Positions 1-11,380 of a DNA stretch of 64,000 nucleotides are shown here, piece after piece. How positions within the stretch are numbered: the first letter of the stretch is position 1; every line of letters begins with the position of its first letter. Below the pieces are notes generated by a model that ran no database searches, was not told the origin of the DNA, and saw nothing but the letters and a program-made list of their open reading frames with translations. The DNA lies in the NCBI GenBank assembly GCA_946902985.2, contig OX336388.2:1507552545-1507616544 (forward strand), given 5' to 3'. A program made the translations under genes and the position numbers. Source of the stretch: Meconema thalassinum. Its lineage: Eukaryota > Arthropoda > Insecta > Orthoptera > Tettigoniidae.

Positions 1-137
1 AAGCTGTTTCACGTACCTAGAAGGAATTCATAACAACACATTAAATAAGGAAACGGCTCCCAAGGCAGGCCCGGGGGTCTATAAATAGAAGGGAGAGTAA
101 ATTCTATCCGCTTAACATTGGTGACGAACAGGTTATT
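1..137. other. unassigned flank
   Basis: No coding region or repeat boundary is recognised in this short stretch before the first decayed Helentron-like element. Confidence 0.5.
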
Positions 138-465
138 AACTAATTTTCTTCATATGAAATATAGGTTTATGGGATCTACAGTACTTTTGATCGTGTGGGT
201 GTGAATGCATGTGTCTATTGATCAGTGTATCTGTCTGTCGGTCTGTGTATGTGTGTCCCTTATAAGGTTCTATTCCCTGGAGTGGTTTCAATGAAACTTA
301 GAAAGTACTTAGCACTACCCCGTCCTAACCCGAAGGCATATGGCTAATCACGTTAAGTGTGAACAAATCCAATAAGGTGGCCGATGGAATTATTTCCTCA
401 ATGGTCAATATCCCCGAAACTATTGCTGAAACCAATCTGAACTTTTGAATGGTGATAGAGAACTA

Positions 466-1093
466 CAGGGTCTTTCATATAAAGTAAGAACGGCGAGCGG
501 CGGTTTTGTCATTCGCTGGTGAAGCCGGCTTGGCCGAGCTTGTGACGCGCCACGGCCCCCTGCTGTAGTATTGAAAGCACGCGCATAGTACAAACTTGAC
601 CTTGCAATAAGCGTGCAGGTGTTGTCAGTCGCCAGTTAACCTCAGCTGCTAACATGTTGAGACAGTTATCATTGCAACATCGTATTTTTGTATGTACAAG
701 TTATTTTAATTACGATTCGGCTCGGCGGGTACGTGATGCATTTGTTCAGCAATTTCCTGATGAAGTACCACCTTCATTAGCACAGATTCACGTAATTGCA
801 AATAACTTTGACACTACTGGTTCATTGCTCAATAAAAACACAAAATAAAAAATCAGAAAAAATGCAGTGGCATGACTCACTCGCGTCAGCCAAAATGTGG
901 TTACCAGATACAATGCCTGTATAATCCAGGAAGGACGTCACTTCCAGCAACTTTTATAAGGTAATATTTCATAGAGCATTGTACACACGCTTAGAGCAGG
1001 GGGCCACGGCTCGCTACAAGCTCGGTCAAGGCCACCTCACTAGCGGATAACAAACCCGCCGCTTGGCGTTCTTACTTTATATGAAAGACCCTG
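466..1093. mobile_element. TIR DNA transposon derivative with TA target duplication
   Basis: The ends are long imperfect inverted repeats of about 100 bp. The left begins CAGGGTCTTTCATATAAAGT and the right end is its reverse complement, closing with GAAAGACCCTG. A TA dinucleotide lies on each side (464-465 and 1094-1095), as expected for the Tc1/mariner (IS630) superfamily. The total of 628 bp is too short for a full transposase, so this is an internally deleted, MITE-like derivative. It sits inside an older HINE copy, so it inserted later. The inverted repeats are GC-rich (GCGGCGG, GGCCCCCTGC) compared with the AT-rich surroundings. Confidence 0.75.
654..848 (+). pseudogene. DUF4817-like helix-turn-helix remnant
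   Basis: A 64-codon open frame lies between the inverted repeats of the 466-1093 element. Near the N-terminus it reads LSLQHRIFVCTSYF, then RRVRDAFVQQFPDEVPPS and IHVIANNFDTTGSL. This matches the pattern of the DUF4817 helix-turn-helix domain (a hydrophobic xxRIFIV-Y start, an F-xx-FP segment, then a final F-xx-TGS) found in insect transposon-associated proteins, where it probably binds DNA. The catalytic part of a transposase is absent, because the reading frame ends after the helix-turn-helix. It is therefore either a deleted transposase N-terminus or a captured DNA-binding domain. The assignment rests on remembered motif shape only. Confidence 0.5.
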
Positions 1094-1323
1094 TATTTAG
1101 TAAGTTCATATATGCAACTTTCAAAACCCTGATAAGCATTAAAACTATATGGCAGCCACGCAAGTTTGAAATATTTAAATGTATTTTTCTGGCAACATAA
1201 ACCTCCTAGTGTAATGAGACATGGCACATCAAGTCTCTATTTACTCTTCCATCTTATCCACGTCGCTTACCTTCATAACCGATGACAATGTGTAGATCTA
1301 CTTTTAAAAGAAAACGGAACTGA

Positions 1324-1970
1324 GTGGATGTTCAAAATAAATGGAGTACCACAGGGTTCAAATCTCAGTCCCTTACATTCTTTTTTATATTTGAACGACA
1401 TCTCATCAAAAATGAAAAAACTGCAACTAACATCTATAGGCAGATATATTGTCACACAAATGTAAATGAAATAGATGCGGCAATTGAAGATATGAATCTA
1501 ATTTTGATGCGGATCAGCCGCTATGCTGCTGAAAATCTTCTTGCCATCACCCCAATTGAAACACAAGCTATCATAATAGGACAGACTATATTGCTTTTCC
1601 CTTTACTCAGTAGACCACTTCCCTTAATTTAATTTAATGGAATTGAGACCCTTTCTCCAAATCAGAAAAACGTCTCGGAGTCACACTAAATGAAACATTG
1701 AATTGGTATGAGCACGTTAGTAATACACGCAGGAAAGTTTACGCATTACTTCATCCACTTAAGGTTTACCAGTCCGTTCTACCCCGTAACTTGCAAATAG
1801 CAGTCCTATTCTGAGCTGATGGTTTCATCTCTACGTAACTACTACACTCTCCATCCAAAGCAATCTGTTTAACATATTTAAAACTTGGCCTACATCTATA
1901 TTCTTCGACCTTTCTTTCCTAGACTATGTAAAGTTTTGAAGCCGTTCTTTTAGTGTTGCTTGTACAAATT
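1324..1970 (+). pseudogene. decayed LINE reverse transcriptase fragment
   Basis: Frames around 1330-1440 read FKINGVPQGSNLSPL followed by FLYLNDISSKMKK. This is the conserved RT motif GVPQGS-x-LSPLLF-x-LYINDI of jockey-type non-LTR retrotransposons. The YADD-containing catalytic motif that should follow is not recognisable. Further on (about 1660-1800) another frame reads EKRLGVTLNETLNWYEHV and YQSVLPRNL, the downstream 'LGV-LD-L-W-xHV' region of the same RT. Stops and frameshifts separate the pieces, so it is non-functional. The 5' and 3' boundaries are not visible. Confidence 0.65.
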
Positions 1971-2021
1971 GTCAGTTGCAACTCTTCAATTGTCACTTAT
2001 TTACTGCCGTCATGAATAGCA

Positions 2022-2463
2022 AATATTTATTTATTTATCGTATGGCTTTTAAAGCCGGGAGTGTCCGAGGACATGTTCAGCTCACCAGAGGCTGTAGCTG
2101 CTTCAAGCGGACACCCATAGGGTGAGCTTCAAATTCAGTTCGATTTCAAGTAATTCCTCCTTTCGCTACCATATATCTTTGATACCTAATGGTGAACGTG
2201 GGAACTGTTTTTGATAGAGCTTTTCAACGAAATCTAACCTAGAAATTTAGCTTCAGACAAGTTTAGTCTGTGCAAGGATCTTTTACTTGCCATCAATCTA
2301 TGACATGGGACCGACGCCGCCTTTACTTCTCCTCCGAAGGAAAGACATAGGCTACTGAAGAATTTTAACTCTTTTAAAAAATCTGACGACTTCGGCCGGG
2401 TTTGAACCCGCTATCTTGGGCACAGTAGTTCAGCATGCTACCGACTACACCACCGAAGCCACT
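2022..2463 (-). mobile_element. tRNA-derived SINE with 10 bp TSD
   Basis: On the minus strand the 5' head (about 2463 down to 2395) contains an A-box-like TGGTGTAGTCGG and a B box GGGTTCAAACCC. The 3' body ends in CTCGGACACTCCCGGCTTTA, AAGCCATACG and an ATAAAT-type tail. The direct repeat ATGAATAGCA flanks it at 2012-2021 and 2464-2473, which defines the insertion exactly. The 3' body type is shared with the head-containing SINE near 49790-50026 only in general style. SINEs are mobilised by LINE enzymes in trans. Confidence 0.8.
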
Positions 2464-2473
2464 ATGAATAGCA

Positions 2474-4790
2474 GTCATGCCATCTATTGCCATCATGGAT
2501 ATCCACGCACCCCGTTCCTACACCACTGATGCCAGGTTTGAAAATTTTCTATGTCAATACCGGGAATTGAATCCGTGCTAAATATGCTGGAGGCTACTTA
2601 CACAAATAATAGACACATTTAAAATCATCAACATACGATTATCGCTTTTAATAGGATAGAGTGAAGCTCACACATCATGATTTAAAATAAATACATATTA
2701 AATGCAGAGAATAATGAATTCTCGCCCTGAATCCGAGACTGTATTCAAACGACCGTGTACTGTTTTTGAAAGTAGATGTGCATACATCTGCAGGTAAACC
2801 ACGCCATCGGGTGGATTACAAGCATTTGCAATGCAGAGCACATGCAAATTTAATATAGAACCTGGATATTGGTGACCAGTCCATTCTCTCCTATACCTCA
2901 CAGCTAAAAACAGAACGTAACAGTAGAATTTAAGGGAACGTATTGATACAGTCCATTGGCAGTACTTGTGATACGCTTCAAACTTGAATGATTAATTCTG
3001 ATCTTAATTTGTAATGACATTCTGTTTCGATCACAGGTTTACATCATGAACCATTGCATACGCCATTTGAAACTGTCAGAAAGATAGTTTAAATTTAAGC
3101 CGGAAATGTAGGCTTAATCCTTGGAAAAAATATATTTTGGCTAGTGGATCTGTTTAAAACTATAAGAATTTTACAGCATGAGCAATAAAACATGAGTTGA
3201 GGTTTCATTTAAAAAAGAAAACGTTGTTAATAGAAACATAATTAGTTACCAGTACTTAAACATGTATAGATTATGGTCTTTCTGAAGCGACGTGCATTTC
3301 TGGTAAGAAACATTAATGACTTATCTGTAAAGGGCTTTGTTCGCTTATCATTAATTCCATGTCATTCCGTAGTAACCCTTACGGCAGATAGTGTAGTGGC
3401 TTCTTCTTTGCGCTTACAGGGCAAGGCATATATGTGGCACAGTATTTACTTAGAAAATCACTTTTAAGAAGGTATGTTTCAAAGGTAATTTCTCTACGTT
3501 TCTGTCATCACCTGTGTCCATTCACTTCTAAACACGTCAATTAAATCTTGATTGGGGACCGTGGCTCCCCCGCAGGTTAGGTGGTTCGATCATTTGAACA
3601 GGATACGTCAAATAAATATACACTAGGTGATACAGCTGCCCTTGTTGTAAACGATACTGAACACTATTATTTTTCCCTCGATGTGACTACAGACTAACTC
3701 GAGGGAAAAATTATGGGGTGCATTATCGTTTGCGGGATATGCTTGCAGTGCATTAATAGCATGCGGGATGTAAGCAGAGAAATATCGACCTTCCTGACAA
3801 CGCTCGTAAGTTGGACTGCATAAAACAATATTATTAAGATCAGCTGATCCAACTGGTATATTTTATATACTGTACATAAGACAGCCTAATAGCCGAGAAA
3901 CCTCATTTGGTATTCGGACGGTAGTGAATATACAATACTTGGAAGATTTCACATAGATTAACATCTCTGATTTTTTTTAAGACAAGCCACCATGTTTTCT
4001 CGCTGAATTTTGATTCTGTGACTTGTTTGTGAGGAACAGAAAAAAAAATGAAACAGTGCATAGCCTCTGCAATCCAGCTTATAAATACTACACAGATTAT
4101 TTGAACACGATGACGTCAAGCGGTTGAGAACAATGTACACATGAAGTCTCTCGTGCAAATACCACACCACTGACTAACCAAGCTTTGAAAAGTTTAGTAA
4201 CTTTTCCCTGTCAGTGAAACTCGACGTGCATTGCCAGCAACTTGTTTCTACAGCCAGCGCGTCTCGCTTCCGTAACCAGGATATCCACTGGCATAAAATT
4301 GGTATGCCTTGATATACCTTCAACAGCAGCAAGATAGTGAAATATTACATATTTTTTCTCTGCAATGAGAAACTCTTTGGAGTTGTCTCGTAACACAGTG
4401 TAAATACAATACAATTAGAACAAAAATTGTATCTTCATGAATATATATGCACACAAATTGGCGACTGTGTAACTCTTGGAAATATTGTTAAATTTTAATT
4501 ATTGTTTTTTAATGTGGTCTTAGATGTCATATTAACAACATGGACTAAAATAATTGAAATATTTCAAGAATAAATATCATTTTGAGATTTTTAAATATTG
4601 GGTCTAAAAATATAAAAAATTTACACTGTAAATAATTTATTCTTAATGAACTCTAATGATTAGGACAACCATTCTAGTACATTTTGTTGATAACTATTCT
4701 AGGAATGTGACTACAAATATACACTGAAATATCTATGCAAGTTCATGAGTTATTAGGGAAACGGAATGAAAAGAAAACTAACTTTGGGAA
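2474..4790. other. AT-rich DNA, no gene recognised
   Basis: Only short frames of 60-70 codons occur here, without domain signatures or splice-consistent neighbours. One short perfect stem is noted separately at 3670-3710. No repeat family used elsewhere in the window was recognised. Confidence 0.4.
3670..3710. repeat. 12 bp perfect inverted repeat
   Basis: TTTTTCCCTCGA (3670-3681) and TCGAGGGAAAAA (3699-3710) form a stem around a 17-base loop. There is no gene next to it for which it would act as a terminator. It may be the core of a small foldback element. Confidence 0.5.
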
Positions 4791-7580
4791 ATGAGTGATG
4801 AAAGTTTCACATGGTTGGGATTTTCTAAAATTCCCGTACCACGTAAACTGGTCCTTCCTTTTTGAACTTCGCACTGTTTTCCTCCAGTCGTAGTCTCCTG
4901 AATTTTCTGGACTCCTTGGTAGATGCCAGGGCCCTATTTGTCACTGAGTGAAGCCGAAGGTCATCGAGATTCGCTGCTGTTTGGTGGCAGTAGGCTAGTT
5001 CCCAGGTGTACGCCCCAGCCCTGATTTAGGGCAAATTTTCCAAACTTTAGCATTCAGTAATTCATTATTAAACTGGGTATTGTGCCCTTATAAGACGAAG
5101 TGGAGATGCTGGCTTGATGCAATATTTGAATTGAGCGCGCTGAGGCGAGACCAAGGTCGCGGCAAGCTGTCGACCCGACATGTTTTAAAGTGAGCGCGTG
5201 GCCCAAGTACCGCCAGGGAATGACGGAGTACAATATACTTGTTTGTATTTAGATAAGGAAGAGGAAGGCATCAGCACTTCGGAATTCTATTTGGAATTAT
5301 TCTCATGTTTAATTTATGAAGTTTCAATTGATATAAGAAACCTTCTAGTGTATTCCACCGTGAGAACCAATAGGAGCGAATGCGTCTCATTACGTAATGC
5401 AACTACAGGTATCGATATTTGACCTTGATATAGTACTGTATAAGGCCAAGGCAGCATTCAATCAGTATTGATCAGCTTTGATGAGTGGTGCTAACCTGTT
5501 ATGGTTCGTGTGACGTTACGCCGTCGTAATACTGCGAAAATACTCCATGAGGCTAGGCCTCTATTATAAAATACTTAAATTACCATATCCACGTTACTCT
5601 GCTCGTATGTTGGAAGACATAATTTCATTTTTATACAAGTGCGTGGAAAGTAAAGTGCCGTTGTGCTTCACAACTTATTATTATTATTATCCCTGTGCTT
5701 GTGAAAATTCATCATTACGGGAATATTGCAAGAATTAAAGGTATGTGATTATGGGCTTGTTTTCATGCAACTGACTGATAATTTGACTGTCTGTAAACTT
5801 CAACCCAATGCTTGATATTTATGAACTGGAATTATGTCAAACTGTGAAGTGATTGTGAGCGACTATAACAACTTATTCAATGTCATATTGTGGAAAACTT
5901 CGTGCTTGAAACAGACTAGGCATATCTGAGATATTATATCACATAAATATTATTATTATTATCAAGCTATGTAATATTTCACTGGTTATAATTGAGACAG
6001 TCAGAATAAATGGATATTCAAAAACTGTGGACTACAATATCGAAATGCAGAGTGTGCGTTTGTGGAGGAGTCGAGAACGACCCCATAGGATTATGACGTC
6101 ACGACCCAACTGTTCCAACATGATGGTCGGCTAAAATAGGCACTAGGTGAGGCGAGCGATACCAGGATTGGGTGGACGGGGTACCAGAAGCGATGCCTGT
6201 TATGGGCCTATTCCTGTGTATGTGAAGGCAGCATGAAGCAAATGCTGGGATACGATCCTTTCCTAGGGTGGAGCCATCACGGGTCCATAGTGCCAGGTTC
6301 TGACCCGCACCGAGGGATGATCCTCTGCCACAGAACATCTAAGGTAGAAGCCTTCCGACTTATGTGAATCTTATTTTTGTGCCATGAATTTCCATAATTT
6401 CCGTTATAATCCTTTAACTTCCCTAGTCGTCATTAATCTTCGTTATATTATATTGGTTGCATATTATGCCAGACTTGTAAGTGAGGTGTATCGTCAAAAT
6501 TTCATTCTTTAATGATAATGATAACAATATGGGATGTCCTACCCAATTTCCATGAAAGGCAGCAGGATTATGACACATTGAAAGCATTTACACTTTTTTG
6601 AACACGTATTGATGATCATAAAATATTTTCTAATTCCATAATAATAATAATAAAATCTCTACAAATTTATGTTGGAGGAACACTGAATTTCAATAAATAA
6701 TAATGAGTGTAATATTCCATGAGGAAAATGATAATTGATAAATGATCAAAAATGATAAATTATGATATGATTATAAACCAATTATTTAATTGTTTAAGAG
6801 CTACATGACCGCGTTGTCGCAGCCCCTAAACTAAAGAACCAACCTGATAATTGTGTAAGAGTATCGGATCTCATGATCTTTAGATAGTATTGGACATTCC
6901 TGAAACTAAGCCTAATGATTCTTCTTCTAAGTGGAAAAGTGTTGGTATTGGGATACTTGTCTTGTCCCCGATTCACTTATGTGTTTTCTGAGTTTAGCTC
7001 AGGTGGTTTGAGGTTTTGGTCCTCTGATGAATGGGATTTATGCGGGAGTGATATCCTGTCCCATAATGGAATTAATTTCTTCGAATGGCAGTTCAATAAC
7101 ATAGAATTTTCATAAGATAAATTAATATTGGTCATTGGTTTGTTTAAGAATATAATGACGTCACGTCAAATTTTATGCCGATTCCTGTGACGGCTTGTGT
7201 ATAATTAGTGTTCAGTGATTTCTATCTTCTAATTAAAGCATGGAATTATGAAAAGTAGAACCATATATTACAGGCCACTTTAGGTTAAGCCTACATATTA
7301 TTATAATTATTGTCACATTGAAATAACGAGTATAAATCATTTGGTAATGTCAAGTGTCAAATTTATGCAATCTGATATGCTGTGCCTTTAAGTGCTATTC
7401 TAAATGGTGCATTATAAACCCATAATAATTACGTCACAAAAGAACAGCGAAATGCGTGTGTGAAATATCGTCGAAATTCTGTAAATAATAAAATGTAAAT
7501 AATATATTTGAGTATAGGACAATTATGACCTGCATCATTTAAGTCAGGTTTAGATATTTTTGTGTTATGCAAATAGTTAT
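4791..7580. other. unassigned DNA with a GC-richer block at 6060-6350
   Basis: Apart from ATT/AAT microsatellite stretches (near 5945 and 6640) nothing is recognised. The block at about 6060-6350 is distinctly GC-richer than its surroundings and has a 79-codon minus-strand frame (6099-6338) rich in G, S and P without a known motif. It could be an unrecognised SINE-like repeat or an exon; the sequence does not decide this. The stretch at 4850-5040 is similarly GC-richer and unassigned. Confidence 0.35.
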
Positions 7581-9097
7581 GCAAGTAGTTCCGTGAAGAA
7601 CTATATAGCCTATTTTCATATATCCTACTTATGTTAATTGCCACTATCAACATACACAATTTCAGTTTGATTGCTGTAATAGATTCGTAGATATTGAGAA
7701 CCGACTAAATATTTCGGATGGTCGCCATGTTGAATTTTATATATGTAGGTCCTAGAGTTATGTACTGTTATATGCAGATTATAGTGAACTTGTAGTATTC
7801 AAACTTCAATCGCATATTTAGAACACAAGAAGTAACAAGGAGATTTTAAAATTTTTCACAGCTGCCATCTTGAGGTTATGGAAACAATTGAAATAAATTA
7901 GATGCCAGTGGATTAACATTCGTATAAGGATTTACTGTACCAAGTTTCACTGCACGCGGATGGTTAAATTGCGAGAAATGTCCATGTGAATATTTATAAT
8001 TCGCGTCGCCGCCATGGTGGATTTGTGATCACCAGGTTATTTAAAGTCCTATAGGTGAACTTAAGTCCATAGCCCCGATGGACATTAAAATATGCAGTTT
8101 GATTGCTAAAATAGATTCGTAGATATTCAGTATCGTCTTAATATTTCTGATGGTCGCCATGTTGGGTTGTTAAATGTATAGGCCATAGAGTCATGTACCA
8201 TTAAAGGAAAATTATTGCGTAGGTTCATTATTCAAACTTTCACTTCGATCGCATGACTACATCACAAGAAATAAAAACTTAATTTTAAAATTCGCACTGC
8301 CGCCTTCTTGAGGTTATGTAAACAATTGAACTAAATTAGATACCAGTGGATTACAATGTGTATAAATATTTCCTGTACCAGGTTTCAGTGCGCTTGGAAC
8401 ATTAAATCGCGAGAAAGGTCTATTTAAAATTTTCAAATTCGCTTGGCCGCCATCTTGGTTTTGTAGTTAACCGGTTTTTGAAAGTCTTATAGATGGACTT
8501 CCAGTAGTGCCCTTTATCTCCGTACAAAATTTTAGGGAGATGCCGCTAATAGTTTCAGAGATATAGAATGCCGGTGAAATATTTCGCACATCTGCCATCT
8601 TGTGATTATGTAAATAATTGAACGAAGTTAGATGTCTGTGCATTAAAATGTATATAAACATATACTGTACCAAGTTTCATTGCGTTTGGTTGGCCAAATC
8701 GCGAGAAACGTCTATTTAAAAGTCGCAAATTCGCTTGGTCGCCATGTTGGTTTTGTAGTTACCAGGGTTTCAAAGGTCACTTAAGTGAACTTATAGTAGT
8801 TCCCTCTATCACCATAGAAAATGTCAGGGTAATATCGGTAATAGTTTCGGAGAAATTGAATGCTGGTGAAATATTTCGCACAGCCACCATGTTGGATTAG
8901 TGAATCGTAACAAAATTTGAAGGGCACGGTCGAGGTCGCCCGGAATAGTGCTATGAACTTTCCGAGTTTCATTGAAATCGCTCCTGCCGTTTAGATTTTA
9001 TTAAGGGGGGACACACACACGAATCACACACACACGCACACACACACAGGCAAAAGGTGTTCTCATAAGCCTATTTTTTCAAAATTGAAAATAGGCT
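7581..9097 (-). mobile_element. HINE family A (E1), non-autonomous Helentron-like element
   Basis: Read on the minus strand, the element begins at 9097 with AGCCTATTTTC, which pairs with the following GAAAAAATAGGCT as a 5' hairpin. A CA/TG microsatellite (9009-9050) and then 'CTAAACGG...GATTTCAATGAAACT' follow. The 3' end near 7581 has GAAAATAGGCT, then a hairpin AGTTC-TTCAC-GGAACT and a CTACTTG terminus. This gives one inverted repeat of the 5' terminus set back from the 3' end plus a terminal hairpin, the asymmetric arrangement reported for Helentron/Helitron2 elements. No ORF of significance is present. The interior is built of about 146 bp repeats carrying ATGGCGGC-type cores. It lies head to head with the copy at 9257. 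Confidence 0.75.
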
Positions 9098-9256
9098 AAA
9101 AATGGTTGTTATAAATCAACCATAGTCAAACCCATGAACTATATCGAGAAGAGTCTATGTTTTGTCTAAGTTAGAGATGCATAATCGAATGCTAATTGCA
9201 GGCACCGCTGTGCAGTTATTTAGTCATCTAGTGAAGTGATTAGTATTGCTTTTTTT
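9098..9256. other. 159 bp spacer between head-to-head HINEs
   Basis: Unique-looking AT-rich sequence separates the 5' ends of the two family A elements. If the locus is transcribed it would form the loop of a 1.5 kb-arm hairpin. Confidence 0.6.
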
Positions 9257-9315
9257 AGCCTATTTTCAATTTTGAAAAAAATAGGCTTATGAGATCACCT
9301 TTTGTCCGTGTGTGT

Positions 9316-9350
<35 letters not shown>

Positions 9351-10777
9351 AGGTGTGTGTGTGTGTCCCCTAATAAAATCTAAACGGCTGGAGCGATTTC
9401 AATGAAACTCGGTAAGTTCATAGCACTATTCCCGGCGACCTCGACTGTGCCCTTCAAATTTTGTTACGTCTCACCAATCCAACATGGCGGCTGTGCGAAA
9501 TATTTCACTAGCATTCAATATCTCCGAAACTATTACCGATATCGCCCTCAAATTGTGTACGGTGATAAAGGGCACTACTAGAAGTTCACCTATGAGACTT
9601 TCAAAAACCTGGTGACTACAAAACCAACATGGCGGTCAAGCGAATTTGAGACTTTTAAATAGACATTTCTCGCGATTTAACTATCCAAACGTAATGAAAC
9701 TTGGTACAGCAATTGTTTATACACAATGTAATGCACTGGAGTCTAATTTAGTTCAATTGTTTGTATAACCTCAAAATGGCGGCTGTGCGAAATATTTCAC
9801 TGACATTCTATATCTCCGAAACCATTACAGATATCATCATGCAATTTTGTACGGTGATAACGGGTACTGATACAAGTTTACCTATGTATATTTCATAAAC
9901 CTGTAAAGTACAAAACGAACATGGCGACCAAGCGAATTTGAATTATTTTAATCTACTTTTCTCGTGATTTAACTCTCTGAGCGCAGTTAAATGTGGTACA
10001 GTAAATGATTTTGCAGATTGTAATGCACTGCCATCTAATTTAATTCAATTGTTTACATAACCTCAAGATGGCGGATGTGCGAAATTTTAAAATTAAGTTT
10101 TTATTCTTGTGTCGTAATCATGCGATCGAAGTGAAAGTTTGAATAATGAACCTAGGCAATAATTGTCATTGAAAGGTACATAACTCTATGGCCTATACAT
10201 ATAACAATCCTAAATGGCGAGCTTCCGAAATATTTAGACGGTTCTCAATATCTATGAATCTTTTACAGCAACCAAACTGAATTTTTTTATGTTCATAGAG
10301 ACTATGAACATATGTTCACCTAGAGGACTTTCAGTATCCTGGTGAGCACAAATCCAACATGGCGGCGACGCGAAGTATAAATATTTAAATGGAAGTTTCT
10401 CGCGAATTAACTATCCGAGTGCCGTGAAACGTTGCACGTTAAATGCTTATACAAATGTTGATCCAATGGCATCTAATTTATTTCAATTGTTTGCATAATC
10501 ACAAGATGGCTGGTGTGCGTACTTTTAAAATCTCGTTTTTACTTCTTGTGTTCTAATCATGCGATTGAAGTTTGAATACCACACGTACACAATAATCTTA
10601 ATGTAATAGTACAAAAATAAGAATCCATCCTGGTAACCATATGAGATATTTAGACGGTTCTCAATATCTACGAATCTGTTACAGCAATTAAACTGAAATT
10701 TTGTATGTTGATAGAGATAATTAACATGAGCAGGATATATGAAAATAGGCTCTATAGTTCTTCACGGAACTACTTGT
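9257..10777 (+). mobile_element. HINE family A (E2), non-autonomous Helentron-like element
   Basis: It starts AGCCTATTTTC with a hairpin partner GAAAAAAATAGGCT, then CTTATGAGATCACC, a TG microsatellite (9307-9366) and 'GATTTCAATGAAACTCGG'. It ends GAAAATAGGCT, CTAT, a hairpin AGTTC-TTCAC-GGAACT, then TACTTGT. Flanking runs of T at both borders agree with T|T insertion. The ATGG cores lie at 9484, 9629, 9776, 9921, 10068, 10214, 10359 and 10506, giving spacings of 145-147 bp. It encodes no protein; mobilisation would need Rep/helicase from an autonomous Helentron, none of which is in this window. Confidence 0.8.
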
Positions 10778-11380
10778 TTCTCTTGTTGCCATCAAACAGA
10801 TTCTTTTTAAATAAATATTGGTGAATTGGTTTTATCTTAATATCTGTGTTCTCACTTTGTGTTGTGTTGTGTGTCGTTCCTCATCCATTACGGGGAGCAT
10901 GGTGCAGTGTGTAGTAAATACCTAGCCCATCCCAGGACGCCCTGAGGTCAGATCAGAACAGATCAGATCAGATCACGTGTTCACTGTGCTCATGCTGCCT
11001 CGCATGTGGTCGCCTGTCCGCCTAAATGCCGATGCAGCAACTCAGTCTTCACTAAATTTAACAAAAATGGCTATTTTGCATCTATAATGGCAGGAGGAAG
11101 GTTGTTCTTACGTTTGTGATGGCTTACAGCACCATTATGTACTGCTCGTTAATACGAACATCAAGATTCAGGGCCCTTAGGGCAAAAAATAGTGCTTAGG
11201 TTCGTCATTTGATGACTTTTAGTAGATGTCAGTCATGTCGTATTTTTACTATACCTTCAGTTTTATTCGAGGTATTGAACCAATTCATTCACTAAAAGAA
11301 AGAGAATATTGATCTATTTGAAAATGACTTTTTTGAAACTTGTAATTCTTTGAAGCTTCAAAAATATGAAAGCCGATCCC
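10778..11380. other. unassigned, with a short GATCA repeat
   Basis: A short run of GATCA/CAGATCAGATC units lies at about 10950-10977, probably the 3' tail of an unrecognised retroelement. No other feature is seen. Confidence 0.35.

Larger units (their letters stand above)
138..1200 (+). mobile_element. HINE family A, decayed copy, 3' end missing (E0)
   Basis: A degraded relative of the elements at 9257 and 55344. The start near 138 still shows the shape of the family 5' hairpin (AATTTTCTTC...GAAATATAGG followed by TTATGGGATC), then a TG/TCTG-rich stretch (about 190-260), then the family phrases 'GGTTTCAATGAAACTT' near 284 and 'CCCCGAAACTATTGC' near 411. The same element resumes after the inserted element at 466-1093 (the 'ATATGGCAGCC' and 'CATTTCT'-like phrases near 1150-1190). 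No 3' hairpin is visible, so it is probably truncated. It is much more diverged than the other copies, which suggests an old insertion. Confidence 0.55.
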
